Origin: Myxococcales bacterium
Lineage (GTDB): Bacteria > Myxococcota_A > Polyangia > Nannocystales > Nannocystaceae
Assembly: GCA_020633295.1 (NCBI GenBank)
Contig: JACKDW010000009.1
Location: forward strand, 124,001 to 188,000
Direction of reading: 5' to 3'
DNA: 64,000 nt
Under the pieces are notes generated by a model. It was given only the letters and a program-made list of their open reading frames with translations, searched no databases and was not told where the DNA came from. A program made the translations under genes and the position numbers. This document shows positions 12,448-21,304 of the stretch, one piece after another; the first letter of the stretch is position 1, and every line of letters begins with the position of its first letter.

Positions 12448-14325
12448 TCACCATGTCTCGGAGTACAGCTTGATCGTCGGCAGGTTGGCGCCCATCTGCC
12501 CCGGCTGTCCGCCGCGATCGACCGTATCGCCCTGGCCGAGCTCGCCGTTCAGGTTGCGGCCCCAGCACTTGATCGCGCCGTCCTCGAGCAGCGCGCAGGT
12601 CGCGTGAAACGACGTGTCGACCTGGACCGCGATCGCGTCGAGATCGACGAGGGGGAGGTTGGCGCCCATCTCGCCAGGCTCATCCCCGCGGTCCAGGAGG
12701 TCGCCGAGGCCGAGCTGCCCGTAGTTGTTGTAGCCCCAGCACTTGATCGCGCCGTCCTCCGAGAGCGCGCAGCTCGTCCAGCGCCCCGAGGTGAGCGCGG
12801 CGTCGGTGAGCCCGCCGAGGTCGACGGGATCGAGCGCCGCCATCTCCCCGGGCGCGACGCCGATGTTCGCGAGCGAGCCGCTCCCGAGGGCGCCCTGCGC
12901 TCCTCCGCCCCAGCACTTGACGCCGAGCCCATCGAGGCGCGCGCACACGTGACCGATGCCCGCGTGGACGTCGAGCGCCGGCGCCCCGAGGACGATCGGC
13001 GGGAGGTTGTCGCCCATCTCGCCCGGGTCGTCGCCGACGTTGGCGACGCCGTCGCCTTGCCCCGTCGTGAGCCCCGCGCCCCAGCACTTGACGTCGCCGC
13101 CCTCGAGCAGCGCGCAGGACGCGGAGAACCCGGCCGTGATGGCGATCGCCTTCTGCCCGGCGCCGAGGTCGACGGTCGGCAGGTTGTCGCCCATGTCCTC
13201 GGGGACAACCCCGCGGCAGTCGGTGTTGCCGCAGGCCTGCGGGCTCCCGCCCAGCCCGAGCTGACCGCCGCTGTCGTGGCCCCAGCACTTGACGTCGCCG
13301 CCCTCCAGCAGCGCGCAGGCGTGGTAGTGCCCGGCCGCGACGTCGACGACCTTGACCCCCGCGCCGAGGTCGACCGTCGGGAGGTCGTCGCCCATCTCGC
13401 CGGGCTCATCGCCGACGTTCTCGGCGTGCCCCAGCCCCAGCTGCCCGTAGTCGTTGCGGCCCCAGCACTTGAGCGCGCCGCCCTCGAGCACGGCGCAGGT
13501 GTTCCCGCTCCCGGCCTCCAGCTTCACCGCGACCGCGTCGGCGCCGAGGTCGACGAAGGGGAGGTTGGCGCCCATCTCGTCGGGCTCATCGCCGCGCCGC
13601 TCGGTGTCCCCCAGGCCGAGGTAGCCGAGGTGGTTGGCGCCCCAGCACTTGACGGCGCCGCCGCTGAGGATCGCGCAGACGTGGAAGTGGCCGACGGCGA
13701 GCTCGCGCGCTCGCTGCTCCGCGCACTCGTTGGTGCAGCCGTTGTCGAGCTCGTCGGCGTCGTCACAGTCCTCGGTCCCCGCCCACACGAGGCCGTCGCC
13801 GCAGTACGCCGCGGCGCACTGCGAGGTGCAGGCGGCGTCGTCCGCGTTGTCGGGCCCCGCGTCACACTCCTCGACCCCGGCGAGCACGAAGCCGTCGCCG
13901 CACGCGGCGATCGTGCACTGCGAGGTGCAGGCGGCGTCGTCCGCGTTGTCGGGGCCGTCGTCGCAGGCCTCGTCGCCCTCGACGAGCCCGTCGCCGCAGA
14001 CCGCCGGCGCGCCCGTGGTCTCGCTCGGATCGCCGGTGGTCGCGTCGGTGGGGTCGCTGGTCGAGTCGGTCGCGTCGGTGGGGTCGCTGGTCGAGTCGGT
14101 CGCGTCGGTCGACGCATCGGTCGGCCCCGCGGTCGCCGTGCCGCTCGTCCCCTCGGTCGTCGCCGGATCGGTCGCGCTCGCGCCCGCCGTGGTGGACGGG
14201 TCTGCGTCGGTCTCTGTGCTCACGTCGGTCGCGCTCGCGTCGCTCGTCGCGCTGCTGTCGTCACCGCAGCCGCCCGCGAGCGCCGCCCCCAGGAGGGTCG
14301 CCCCCAGCCAATCCAGCTTGCTCAT
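12448..14325 (-). CDS. Lipoprotein with myxobacterial Cys-rich repeats and seven RCC1-type repeats
   Basis: The protein has 625 residues. A lipoprotein signal peptide (MSKLDWLGATLLGAALAGGC) is followed by a Ser/Thr/Asp-rich linker encoded partly by a perfect 30-bp direct repeat. Three Cys-rich repeats of the CGDGxVxxGEECDDG type (TIGR02232-like) come next. Seven RCC1/BLIP-II-like repeats follow, each with a KCWG motif, then GQLGLGD-type and DEPGEMG(D/A)NLP segments; these predict a seven-bladed beta-propeller. It is expected to be anchored in the outer membrane with the propeller exposed for binding; no enzymatic motif is seen. The start has AGGTGG upstream. An inverted-repeat promoter element lies about 60 bp upstream. 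Confidence 0.92.
   Translation of the reverse strand: MSKLDWLGATLLGAALAGGCGDDSSATSDASATDVSTETDADPSTTAGASATDPATTEGTSGTATAGPTDASTDATDSTSDPTDATDSTSDPTDATTGDPSETTGAPAVCGDGLVEGDEACDDGPDNADDAACTSQCTIAACGDGFVLAGVEECDAGPDNADDAACTSQCAAAYCGDGLVWAGTEDCDDADELDNGCTNECAEQRARELAVGHFHVCAILSGGAVKCWGANHLGYLGLGDTERRGDEPDEMGANLPFVDLGADAVAVKLEAGSGNTCAVLEGGALKCWGRNDYGQLGLGHAENVGDEPGEMGDDLPTVDLGAGVKVVDVAAGHYHACALLEGGDVKCWGHDSGGQLGLGGSPQACGNTDCRGVVPEDMGDNLPTVDLGAGQKAIAITAGFSASCALLEGGDVKCWGAGLTTGQGDGVANVGDDPGEMGDNLPPIVLGAPALDVHAGIGHVCARLDGLGVKCWGGGAQGALGSGSLANIGVAPGEMAALDPVDLGGLTDAALTSGRWTSCALSEDGAIKCWGYNNYGQLGLGDLLDRGDEPGEMGANLPLVDLDAIAVQVDTSFHATCALLEDGAIKCWGRNLNGELGQGDTVDRGGQPGQMGANLPTIKLYSETW
14041..14109 (-). repeat. 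30-bp perfect direct repeat in lipoprotein linker
   Basis: A 30-bp unit occurs twice back-to-back (14041-14070 and 14071-14100), with 9 more bases of a third copy. It encodes the repeated DSTSDPTDAT linker of the RCC1 lipoprotein. The unit is a multiple of three, so slippage would lengthen or shorten the linker in frame. Confidence 0.9.
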
Positions 14326-14732
14326 AAACCACCTCGTACCGCCGCATCGTACACCGGTCGACGCGCGGAGAGCTCGGAGGTTGATTTGTACATGTCCAAA
14401 AAGACATGTTTTTTCAATCCGGGTCAGGCGCGGCGAGCGTCGCGGAGGACCTCCGCGTCGCCGGCCCTCGCGCACGGGGACGGGCGCCGACGAGCGAGGG
14501 TCCGCGCGCGCGGCCCTCGCCGAGCGCCGCCGAGCTCGAGCGGAGGACGTCGTATCCACGTCGCGTCGCGCGTCCGTCGTGCTCGAGGCGCGGCCCTGGA
14601 TCTCCCTCGAGGTCGCCGCGCCCACGTCGCGCGCCGATGCGAGACCAGCGACGACGGGGTGTCCCGCAGGGGTCTCCAACGGCCTGCTCCCGGGGAGCCC
14701 CCAGACGCGCTCCGGGGCTGTATGATGCCGTC
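14326..14732. other. Divergent intergenic region, lipoprotein / sigma factor
   Basis: This 407-bp region lies between the divergent RCC1 lipoprotein (minus) and ECF sigma factor (plus) genes. It holds the dyad element at 14384-14417 and, at its right end, a TATGAT box at 14721-14726 directly before the sigma-factor GTG. Open frames across it are low-complexity shadows. Confidence 0.5.
14384..14417 (-). promoter_or_regulatory. Inverted-repeat promoter element, RCC1 lipoprotein
   Basis: A dyad with 7-bp arms ACATGTC (14390-14396) and GACATGT (14403-14409) and a 6-nt centre is flanked on the minus strand by a TTGAAAAAAC tract and by TACAAA (14390-14385), a possible -10 box. The geometry relative to the -10 matches that at 5462-5490. 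On the plus strand the arms are followed by a run of T, so a hairpin terminator is possible, but there is no plus-strand gene upstream to terminate. Confidence 0.5.
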
Positions 14733-15383
14733 GTGACCGCCGCCCCGAGCGACGCCGAGCTGCTCGAGCGCTGGCGCGAGGGAGACCGCGCGGCGGGCGA
14801 GCAGCTGCTCGCCCGCCACTTCGACGCGATCTGCCGGTTCTTCTACAACAAGGTCGGCGACGACGCGGCCGACCTGATTCAACAGACATTTCTCGCCTGC
14901 TGCCAGGGCCGCGAGCGCGTGCGCGATCAGGCCAGCTTCCGCGCGTACCTGTTCGGCGCGGCGCGCAACGTCCTGCTCGCGCACTTCCGGAGCAAGCGCC
15001 GCGCGCTCGAGCGCTTCGATCCGCTGACGACGAGCGTCGTCGATCTGGGCCCGTCGTTCAGCGCCGTGGTCGCGCGCCGGCGTGAGCAGCAGCTCCTGCT
15101 CGCCGCGCTGCGCACGCTGCCGCTCGATCTTCAGATCGCGTTCGAGCTCTACCACCTCGAGGGCTGGACGGCCGGCGAGCTCGCGCGCATGTACGGGCTC
15201 TCGGAGGGCGGCATGTACGGGCGCCTGCGCAAGGCGAGGCTCTCGGTGATCGCCGCGTGCGAGCGGCTCGAGCGCGAGGCCGCGCTGGTGCAGTCGACGG
15301 TGGAGCACCTCGACGACTGGGCCCAGGAGCTGCGCGCCCAGATCCCCGCCGCGTATCGCCGCGGCGACGGCGAGGACGACTGA
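14733..15383 (+). CDS. ECF-type RNA polymerase sigma factor
   Basis: This is a 216-residue sigma70-family factor. Region 2 covers DAICRFFYNKVGDDAADLIQQTF through SFRAYLFGAARNVLLAHFR, a typical sigma2 helix with the DLIQQTF motif. Region 4 covers LRTLPLDLQIAFELYHLEGW to MYGLSEGGMYGRLRKAR, a helix-turn-helix for the -35 element. No anti-sigma gene is adjacent; the next gene is an aldo/keto reductase 62 bp downstream. The GTG start is chosen because a TATGAT box ends 6 nt before it, indicating a leaderless mRNA; longer in-frame extensions are low-complexity. Confidence 0.9.
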   Translation: MTAAPSDAELLERWREGDRAAGEQLLARHFDAICRFFYNKVGDDAADLIQQTFLACCQGRERVRDQASFRAYLFGAARNVLLAHFRSKRRALERFDPLTTSVVDLGPSFSAVVARRREQQLLLAALRTLPLDLQIAFELYHLEGWTAGELARMYGLSEGGMYGRLRKARLSVIAACERLEREAALVQSTVEHLDDWAQELRAQIPAAYRRGDGEDD

Positions 15384-15445
15384 GCGCGGGCGTCGGCGAC
15401 ATTTCGCGAGCGCGGTCGTCGTGGATGGAGTACAGGTGCAGGGAC

Positions 15446-16402
15446 ATGATCCCGAATATCGAGCTTGCCAACGGTGACACGATGCCCGCGCTCGGGCTGG
15501 GGACCTGGAAGGCCGCGCCCGGCGAGGTCGCGGCCTCGGTCAAGGAGGCGATCCGCGTCGGCTATCGCCACATCGACTGCGCGTGGGTGTACGGCAACGA
15601 GGCCGAGATCGGCGCGGCGCTGGCGGAGTGCTTCGCCGAGGGCCTCGTGACCCGCGAGCAGCTGTGGATCACGTCCAAGCTGTGGTGTGATCGCCACCGC
15701 CCCGAGGACGTGCGCCCGGCGCTCGAGGGGACGCTCGCCGACCTCCAGCTCGAGCACCTCGACCTGTACCTCGTGCACTGGCCGGTCGCGCTGGTGAAGG
15801 GCGTGCCGTTCCCCCGCAGCGCCGCCGACATGCGCTCGCTCGACGAGGCCCCGCTGCGCGCGACCTGGGCCGGGCTCGAGGACGTCGTCGACGCCGGCCT
15901 CGCGCGCCACATCGGGGTTTCGAACTTCAGCGCGCGCAAGCTCGGCGCGCTGCTCGAGCGGGCCCGTCGGCGCCCCGAGGTCAACCAGATCGAGCTGCAC
16001 CCGTACCTCCAGCAGACGGCGCTGCTCGAGTTCTGCGCGCGCCACGACGTGCACGTCACCGCCTACTCGCCGCTGGGCTCGCGCGACCGGCCGTCGCACC
16101 TCCGGGCGAAGCGCGAGCCGGTGCTGCTCGAGGATCCGCTGATCACCGAGATCGCGGCGGCCCACGGCGCCACGCCGGCCCAGGTGCTGCTGGCCTGGGC
16201 GCTGCGCCGCGGCACCTCGGCGCTCGCCAAGTCCGTTCACCCCATGCGCCTGCGCGAGAACTTCGCGGCGGGCGAGCTGCGGCTCGGCGAGGAGGACATG
16301 CGCGCGATCGCGACGCTCGAGCGCCACCGTCGCTACCTCTCGGGCGAGGTCTGGGCGCTCGAGGGCGGCCCCTACACGCTCGCGAACCTCTGGGACGAGT
16401 GA
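15446..16402 (+). CDS. Aldo/keto reductase
   Basis: This 318-residue AKR-family NAD(P)H oxidoreductase has the expected catalytic tetrad: Asp and Tyr in HIDCAWVYGNE, Lys in WITSKLW and His in YLVHWP. The cofactor-binding C-terminal half contains GVSNFSARKL, NQIELHPYLQQ and YSPLGS. It reduces aldehydes or ketones in the cytoplasm; the substrate is not predictable. The ATG at 15446 is preferred because it aligns with family N-termini (MIPNIELANGDTMPALGLGTW); an in-frame ATG at 15425 is the alternative. It may be co-transcribed with the sigma factor. Confidence 0.93.
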   Translation: MIPNIELANGDTMPALGLGTWKAAPGEVAASVKEAIRVGYRHIDCAWVYGNEAEIGAALAECFAEGLVTREQLWITSKLWCDRHRPEDVRPALEGTLADLQLEHLDLYLVHWPVALVKGVPFPRSAADMRSLDEAPLRATWAGLEDVVDAGLARHIGVSNFSARKLGALLERARRRPEVNQIELHPYLQQTALLEFCARHDVHVTAYSPLGSRDRPSHLRAKREPVLLEDPLITEIAAAHGATPAQVLLAWALRRGTSALAKSVHPMRLRENFAAGELRLGEEDMRAIATLERHRRYLSGEVWALEGGPYTLANLWDE

Positions 16403-16438
16403 GCGACGCGCCGCGCCCGCGATCACGGACGCGCGACG

Positions 16439-17866
16439 TCAGGGCGTGATCGCGTGCTTGCGGAGCAGGCGCGCGAGCTGGTAGCGGCTGCGCAGGCCGA
16501 GCGCGCGCCACGTCTTGGCCTGGGACCCGCCGTGCTCCTCGAGACAGGCGCGGATCTGCGCGGCGCTCAGGCTCGCGGGATCGACGTCGCCGTCGCCGGG
16601 CGCGTCGTCGTCGAGGGCGTCCCCCGCCGGCGCGAGCTCGATCGTGTCGCCCGCGCTCACCAGCATGCACGCGTACAGCCGCTCCTGCAGCTCGCGCACG
16701 TGCGTCGCGTACGGCCGCGTCAGCAGCTCGCTGATCACGGCGGCGCGCAGGCGCGGCCACCCCTGCGGGTCGCGGTCGGTGAAGAAGCGCGCCGCGACGC
16801 CCGGATCGCCCGCGGCGATCTGCCGGAGCAGGTGGACGACGAGCAGCGGGATGTCCTCGCGGCGGCGCTCGAGCCCCGGGAGCTCGACGCGGATCAGCAG
16901 GCGCGCGAGCAGGTCGTGCTTGAGCTCGGCGGGCGCGCGGTTGGTGGCGCCGACGAAGCGCAGCTCGGCGCGACGCGTCTCGGACTCGCCGAGGCGCTGG
17001 TACTCGCCGTGATCGAGCACCCGCAGCAGGTGCGCCTGGAGCTCGTGGGACAGCTCGCCGAGCTCGTCGAGGAACAGCGTGCCGCCCGCGGCCGCGCCGA
17101 CGAGCCCGGGTCGCTCGCGCATGCCCGGGTTGGGGTAGTTGCGCGCGTTGCCGAACAGCTCGGCGTCGATGAGCCCGGCGGGCAGCGTCGCGGCGTTGCG
17201 CGCGACGAAGGGCCCCTCGCGGCGCTCGGAGAGCGCGTGCAGCAGCGCGGCCGCGAGCTCCTTGCCGCTGCCGCTAGGCCCCCCGACGAGCACGTGCGCG
17301 CGGCGTCGCGCCGCGAACGCGAGCCGGGCGCGCAGCTCCCAGATCACCGGGCTCTCGCCGACCATGCCGCCGACGTCGGGGCCGCCGAAGGCGTGCGCGG
17401 GGAGCTCGAGGTCTGGGCGTTCGGGCAGCAGCGCGGGCCGGGTCGTGCACCACAGCGTCATGACGCGGTGCAGCTCGAGCACGTCGCCGGGGCGGAGGTC
17501 CGCCGCCTGTCGCTCCTCGCCGTTCACCCACATCGCCCGACGGCTGAGGTTGCGCACCGCGAGGAGCTCGGCGCCGTGCGGGCGGAGCTCTAGGTGCTCC
17601 CGCGAAACTCGAGGGGAGCGCGGCGGGCCCGTGCGCTCGTTGACGCCCGGGCGCTGCCGCAGCAGCTGGAGCAGCGACGCCGCGCTCCCCTGATCGTCGG
17701 TCTGGCGACCCAGGATCCACGGCCGCGCGCGCGGCTCGAGCAGCGCGAGCTCGCCTATGCGGTCGGGCTCGTCGCGTGACCACACGACGACGAGCGCGAG
17801 CCGCCGCGGGCGCGCGGCCTCGCCCTCGGAGGCGTCGAGGCTGTCGTTGAGGGTCTCGGTCACCAC
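16439..17866 (-). CDS. FHA-AAA+ (sigma54-interaction-like) transcriptional regulator
   Basis: The protein has 475 residues. An N-terminal FHA domain includes the phosphothreonine-binding core SPRVSREHLEL. An AAA+ domain of the sigma54-activator type follows, with Walker A GGPSGSGKE and Walker B GGTLFLDELGE. A Fis-like helix-turn-helix (LSAAQIRACLEEHGGSQAKTW) ends the protein. The loop that should carry GAFTGA, essential for contacting sigma54, instead reads GNARNYPNPG, so canonical sigma54 activation is doubtful. FHA domains read Thr phosphorylation, and a Ser/Thr kinase gene lies 82 bp upstream on the same strand, making that kinase a plausible partner. The GTG start has GATACT about 10 nt upstream. 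Confidence 0.88.
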   Translation of the reverse strand: MVTETLNDSLDASEGEAARPRRLALVVVWSRDEPDRIGELALLEPRARPWILGRQTDDQGSAASLLQLLRQRPGVNERTGPPRSPRVSREHLELRPHGAELLAVRNLSRRAMWVNGEERQAADLRPGDVLELHRVMTLWCTTRPALLPERPDLELPAHAFGGPDVGGMVGESPVIWELRARLAFAARRRAHVLVGGPSGSGKELAAALLHALSERREGPFVARNAATLPAGLIDAELFGNARNYPNPGMRERPGLVGAAAGGTLFLDELGELSHELQAHLLRVLDHGEYQRLGESETRRAELRFVGATNRAPAELKHDLLARLLIRVELPGLERRREDIPLLVVHLLRQIAAGDPGVAARFFTDRDPQGWPRLRAAVISELLTRPYATHVRELQERLYACMLVSAGDTIELAPAGDALDDDAPGDGDVDPASLSAAQIRACLEEHGGSQAKTWRALGLRSRYQLARLLRKHAITP

Positions 17867-17948
17867 GTGGCGAGTGAGTATCGCATCGGGGCGCCGCCGG
17901 CGTAGCGAGCCGCGCGGGCGCGCGTCGGCGTCGCGCCGACGCGGGGCG

Positions 17949-20900
17949 TCACGGCGCGCTCACCTCCACGAGCCAGCGCTCGAGCTCCGCGCGCGCCTCG
18001 TGCCCGGCGTCGCCGATCGCCCGCAGGTCCTCGCGCGCGTCCTCGGCGAGCGCCCGCGCGCGGGCGCGCGCGTCCTCGCTCGTCGCGCGCGCCCGCGCGG
18101 CCCGGGCCAGGACGAAGCGCGCGCGACCTCGCAGCTCGCGACGACCGGCGCCCTCGAGACGCGAGACCGCTTGTTCGGCCAGCGCCGCCGCCTCGTCGAG
18201 GCGCCCGCGCGCGACGCAGTGCTCCGCGTAGGCGACGAGCGCCTCGCTCGCCTGCGGGGTCGAGGGATCGAGCCGGTCGGCGAGCGCGAGCGCCTCGCTC
18301 AGCGCGCGCTCGGCCTCCTCGGGCAGCCCCTTCGCCGCGCGCGCGCGCGCCTGCTCGATCCGCGTCGTCACGAGCTCGGGGTGGGGCGGCTCGTCCCCGC
18401 TGGGCGCGCGCAGCCGGGCGGCCTCCTCGAGGCGCGCGAGCGCTTCGTCCAGTCGATCGAGCGCTCGCAGCGAGCGCGCCGCGTTGATCGCGTTCCTCGC
18501 CAGCTGCGGGCTGTCAGCGCCGAGGGCCGTCACCAGCAGCGCGCGCGACTCGTCGTACAGCGCGAGCGCCTCCTCATGTCGACCTTGCCCTGCGACCACG
18601 TAGCCGACGTTCTGCAGCGAGACGGCGACCTCGGGGTGACGCGGGTCGCGGGCGCGGCGGAGCGCGAGCACGCGACGGTGCAGGCGCTCGGACGCCGCGA
18701 AGTCGCCGAGGAAGTAGGTGACGCTCGCGAGGTTGTTGAGCGTGGCCAGGAGGTCGACGTGATCGGGCGCGAGCTTGCCCTCCGCGATCTCGAGCGAGCG
18801 CTGAAACGCGTCGCGCGCTGCGGCGTAGCGCGCCTGGCCGAAGTACACGAGCCCGAGCTCGTTGTGCACGGTCGCGGCCTCGAGGCTGTCGGCGCCCCGC
18901 GCCGCCAGCCGCAGCTGCAGCGCGCGCTGCAGCGCGCGCTCGGCCGCGTCGTAGCGGCCGGCCGCCACGTGGACCTGCGCGAGCCCGACGTGCAGGTCGG
19001 CGCGTTCGAAGTGCTGCGGGGGGAGCACGCGCTCGGCCAGCGCCAGCGCGCGCTCGTAGTGCGCGAGCGCCTCGTCGACGCGCCCGCCGTGCAGCGCGAG
19101 CGTGCCGAGGTTGCTCCAGACGTCGATGAGCAGCGCCGAGTCCGACCCGCGCGCGCGCTCTAGGATCGCCAGCGCCGCGCGCTGGGCCTCCTCGGCTTCG
19201 TCGTAGCGCGCCGCGAGCTCGAGGATGAGGCCGCGGTGGACGTCGAGCCTGGCCTGGTCGATCGGGCTCCCGGCGCGCTCGACCTCGGCGGCCGCGTGCT
19301 CGGCCCAGCGCAGGCCCTCGTCGATCCGATCGAGGCGCGCGCCGACCAGGTAGCTGAGCTCGACGGCGCTGGTGATCGCGCTCTCGTCGTCGCCCTCGCG
19401 GCGCGCGTCGAAGAACGCGCGGCTCAGCGCGCGCTCGGCCGCCGCGAGCTGACCCGCGCTTGATAGCAATGTCCCATAGGCCATGTTTAACTCGATCTCG
19501 AGGGGCGCGTAGCCCGTCGCCAGGACCTCGGGCTCGAGCGTCGCGACGCGCTGGAGACCGCGCCTTGGTCGATCGCTCACGCTGGTCGCGCGCGCGCGCT
19601 CGAGCGCCGCGCGGAGGCGCGAGACCTCGCGCTCGAGCGCGGGCGTCGCGGGCGGCTCGACCGCGGCGAGCAGGAAGCTCGCGTCTTGGCAGCGCTCGAG
19701 CGTTGGGAGCGACTCGACCGCGTCCACCGCGGCGAGCACGGTCTCGCGCTCGGCGTCCTCGAACGCCGCGCGGAGCGCGTCGAACTTCAGCCGCCGCCGC
19801 TCGAGACACAGGATCTGTCGGTTGTAGAGCGCGTCGCTCCAGGTCCCGGCGGCGTTGTCTCGACAGCCGCCGGCGCGCGCGTCGACCCAGCGCGCGGCCC
19901 ATCGCTCGAGCTCGGCGGACACGCGCGCCGCGGAGCCCTCCGCGCCCTCGAGGCCTGACGCGGCGAACGAGGCCCGCAGCGCCCCGCCGCGCGCGTCGTC
20001 CCAGAGCGGCGCGACCACGCAGCGGGGCGCGCGAGCCCACAGCCAGGCGCCCGCGGAGAGCGTGAGCGCGGGCAGGCCGAGCGCCACCCACCAGCGCCAC
20101 GTCCGCGTGCGCGCCGGCGGCTCGAGCTCGGCGAGCAGCGCGTGCATCGACGGGTGGCGATCGTCTGGTGATCGAGACAGGCCTTTGAGGACAGCCGCTC
20201 GCACGCGCGGCGGCACGCGCGGATCGGCCAGCGGGGGATCAAGCCGGCCCGAGAGCACCGACGCGCGCAGGCTCCGGAGGTCGGCCCCGGCGAACGGGCG
20301 GCGCCCGTAGAGCGCTTCGAACAGCGCCGCGCAGAAGCTGAACTGATCCCCGCGCTCGTCGACCGCGGCGCCCTCGTGCTGCTCTGGGGGCATGTACGCG
20401 GGCGTCCCGAGGATCGCGCCGGTGCGCGTCAGCTGCGTGACGTCGGCGACGAGCGAGACCGACGGCCGCTCGAGGGAGGACCCGGCCTCGCGCGCGGGGT
20501 CCTCGGCTTGGGCGCGGTCGGTGGCGAGCCCGAAGTCCGCGACCTTGACCTCCCCGCGCGCGCCGACCAGGACGTTCTGCGGCTTGAAGTCGCGATGCAC
20601 GATGCCCATGGCGTGGGCCGCCGCGAGCCCGCGACCCGCCGCCCGAAACACGCGCAGGAGCTCGTCGACGCCGCGCTCGCTGACGCTCAGCCACAGCGCG
20701 AGGTCGACGCCGTCGACCAGCTCCATGACCAGGAACGCGCGCTCGCTCTCGGCCGTGAGCGGCGCGGCTCGGCCCCCGCGCTCGCCCCCGACGTCGTGGA
20801 TCGAGACGACGTTGGGGTGGGACAGCTGCGCGATCGCGCGGGCCTCCCGGACGAAGCGCAGGCGCAGGCGCGGCGCTCCGCTGAGGTCGATCCGCTTGAT

Positions 20901-21134
20901 CGCGACGCGGCGATCGAGCTGCGGATCGTAGGCCGCCCACACGACCCCGGCCGCGCCCGCGCCGAGCGTCTTCAGCAGCCGGTAGCGCCCCAGCGTGGCG
21001 GGGGCGCGCGCGGCCGCGAAGCGCTCGCGCAGGAGCGCGTGACCGGTCGCGCGCGAGCGCTCGACGTCGGTGTCGAGCAGCTGCGTCGCCTCGACGTCGG
21101 CGCCCCGCTCGTCACGACTCGCGCCGTCGCTCAC
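17949..21134 (-). CDS. Ser/Thr protein kinase with C-terminal TPR array
   Basis: The protein has 1,061 residues. A Hanks-type kinase domain comes first: glycine loop GAGAAGVVWAAYD, Lys in VAIKRID, catalytic HRDFKPQNVL, VADFGLA and GTPAYMPPEQ. A single transmembrane helix (WVALGLPALTLSAGAWLWA) follows, then a long region with at least six TPR units. This kinase-TM-TPR layout is a hallmark of myxobacterial kinases. The GTG at 21134 is chosen because TACACT lies 7 nt upstream (leaderless) and the longer open frame to 21551 is low-complexity. A patch of unusual codons lies around 19458-19492. The neighbouring FHA regulator is a candidate downstream reader. Confidence 0.93.
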   Translation of the reverse strand: MSDGASRDERGADVEATQLLDTDVERSRATGHALLRERFAAARAPATLGRYRLLKTLGAGAAGVVWAAYDPQLDRRVAIKRIDLSGAPRLRLRFVREARAIAQLSHPNVVSIHDVGGERGGRAAPLTAESERAFLVMELVDGVDLALWLSVSERGVDELLRVFRAAGRGLAAAHAMGIVHRDFKPQNVLVGARGEVKVADFGLATDRAQAEDPAREAGSSLERPSVSLVADVTQLTRTGAILGTPAYMPPEQHEGAAVDERGDQFSFCAALFEALYGRRPFAGADLRSLRASVLSGRLDPPLADPRVPPRVRAAVLKGLSRSPDDRHPSMHALLAELEPPARTRTWRWWVALGLPALTLSAGAWLWARAPRCVVAPLWDDARGGALRASFAASGLEGAEGSAARVSAELERWAARWVDARAGGCRDNAAGTWSDALYNRQILCLERRRLKFDALRAAFEDAERETVLAAVDAVESLPTLERCQDASFLLAAVEPPATPALEREVSRLRAALERARATSVSDRPRRGLQRVATLEPEVLATGYAPLEIELNMAYGTLLSSAGQLAAAERALSRAFFDARREGDDESAITSAVELSYLVGARLDRIDEGLRWAEHAAAEVERAGSPIDQARLDVHRGLILELAARYDEAEEAQRAALAILERARGSDSALLIDVWSNLGTLALHGGRVDEALAHYERALALAERVLPPQHFERADLHVGLAQVHVAAGRYDAAERALQRALQLRLAARGADSLEAATVHNELGLVYFGQARYAAARDAFQRSLEIAEGKLAPDHVDLLATLNNLASVTYFLGDFAASERLHRRVLALRRARDPRHPEVAVSLQNVGYVVAGQGRHEEALALYDESRALLVTALGADSPQLARNAINAARSLRALDRLDEALARLEEAARLRAPSGDEPPHPELVTTRIEQARARAAKGLPEEAERALSEALALADRLDPSTPQASEALVAYAEHCVARGRLDEAAALAEQAVSRLEGAGRRELRGRARFVLARAARARATSEDARARARALAEDAREDLRAIGDAGHEARAELERWLVEVSAP

Positions 21135-21304
21135 GGCGCTGAGTGTAGCCGTCGCGACGCGACGAGGTGAGCGGACGCGTCGCGCCGCCGGCGTCGCGCG
21201 CCCGCGCGCGCCCGTGACCGAGCGCCGCGCGACGAGCTCTGTGTGGGGCGCGCGCGGGTGGTCGGGGGCGCCTCCCCGGCGGCGCGGATCATCCGGCGCG
21301 CGCT

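Noticed and set aside
12448..14325. RCC1 protein as a guanine-nucleotide exchange factor
   Set aside because: RCC1 repeats in secreted bacterial lipoproteins are binding propellers; there is no cytoplasmic partner and the protein is exported.
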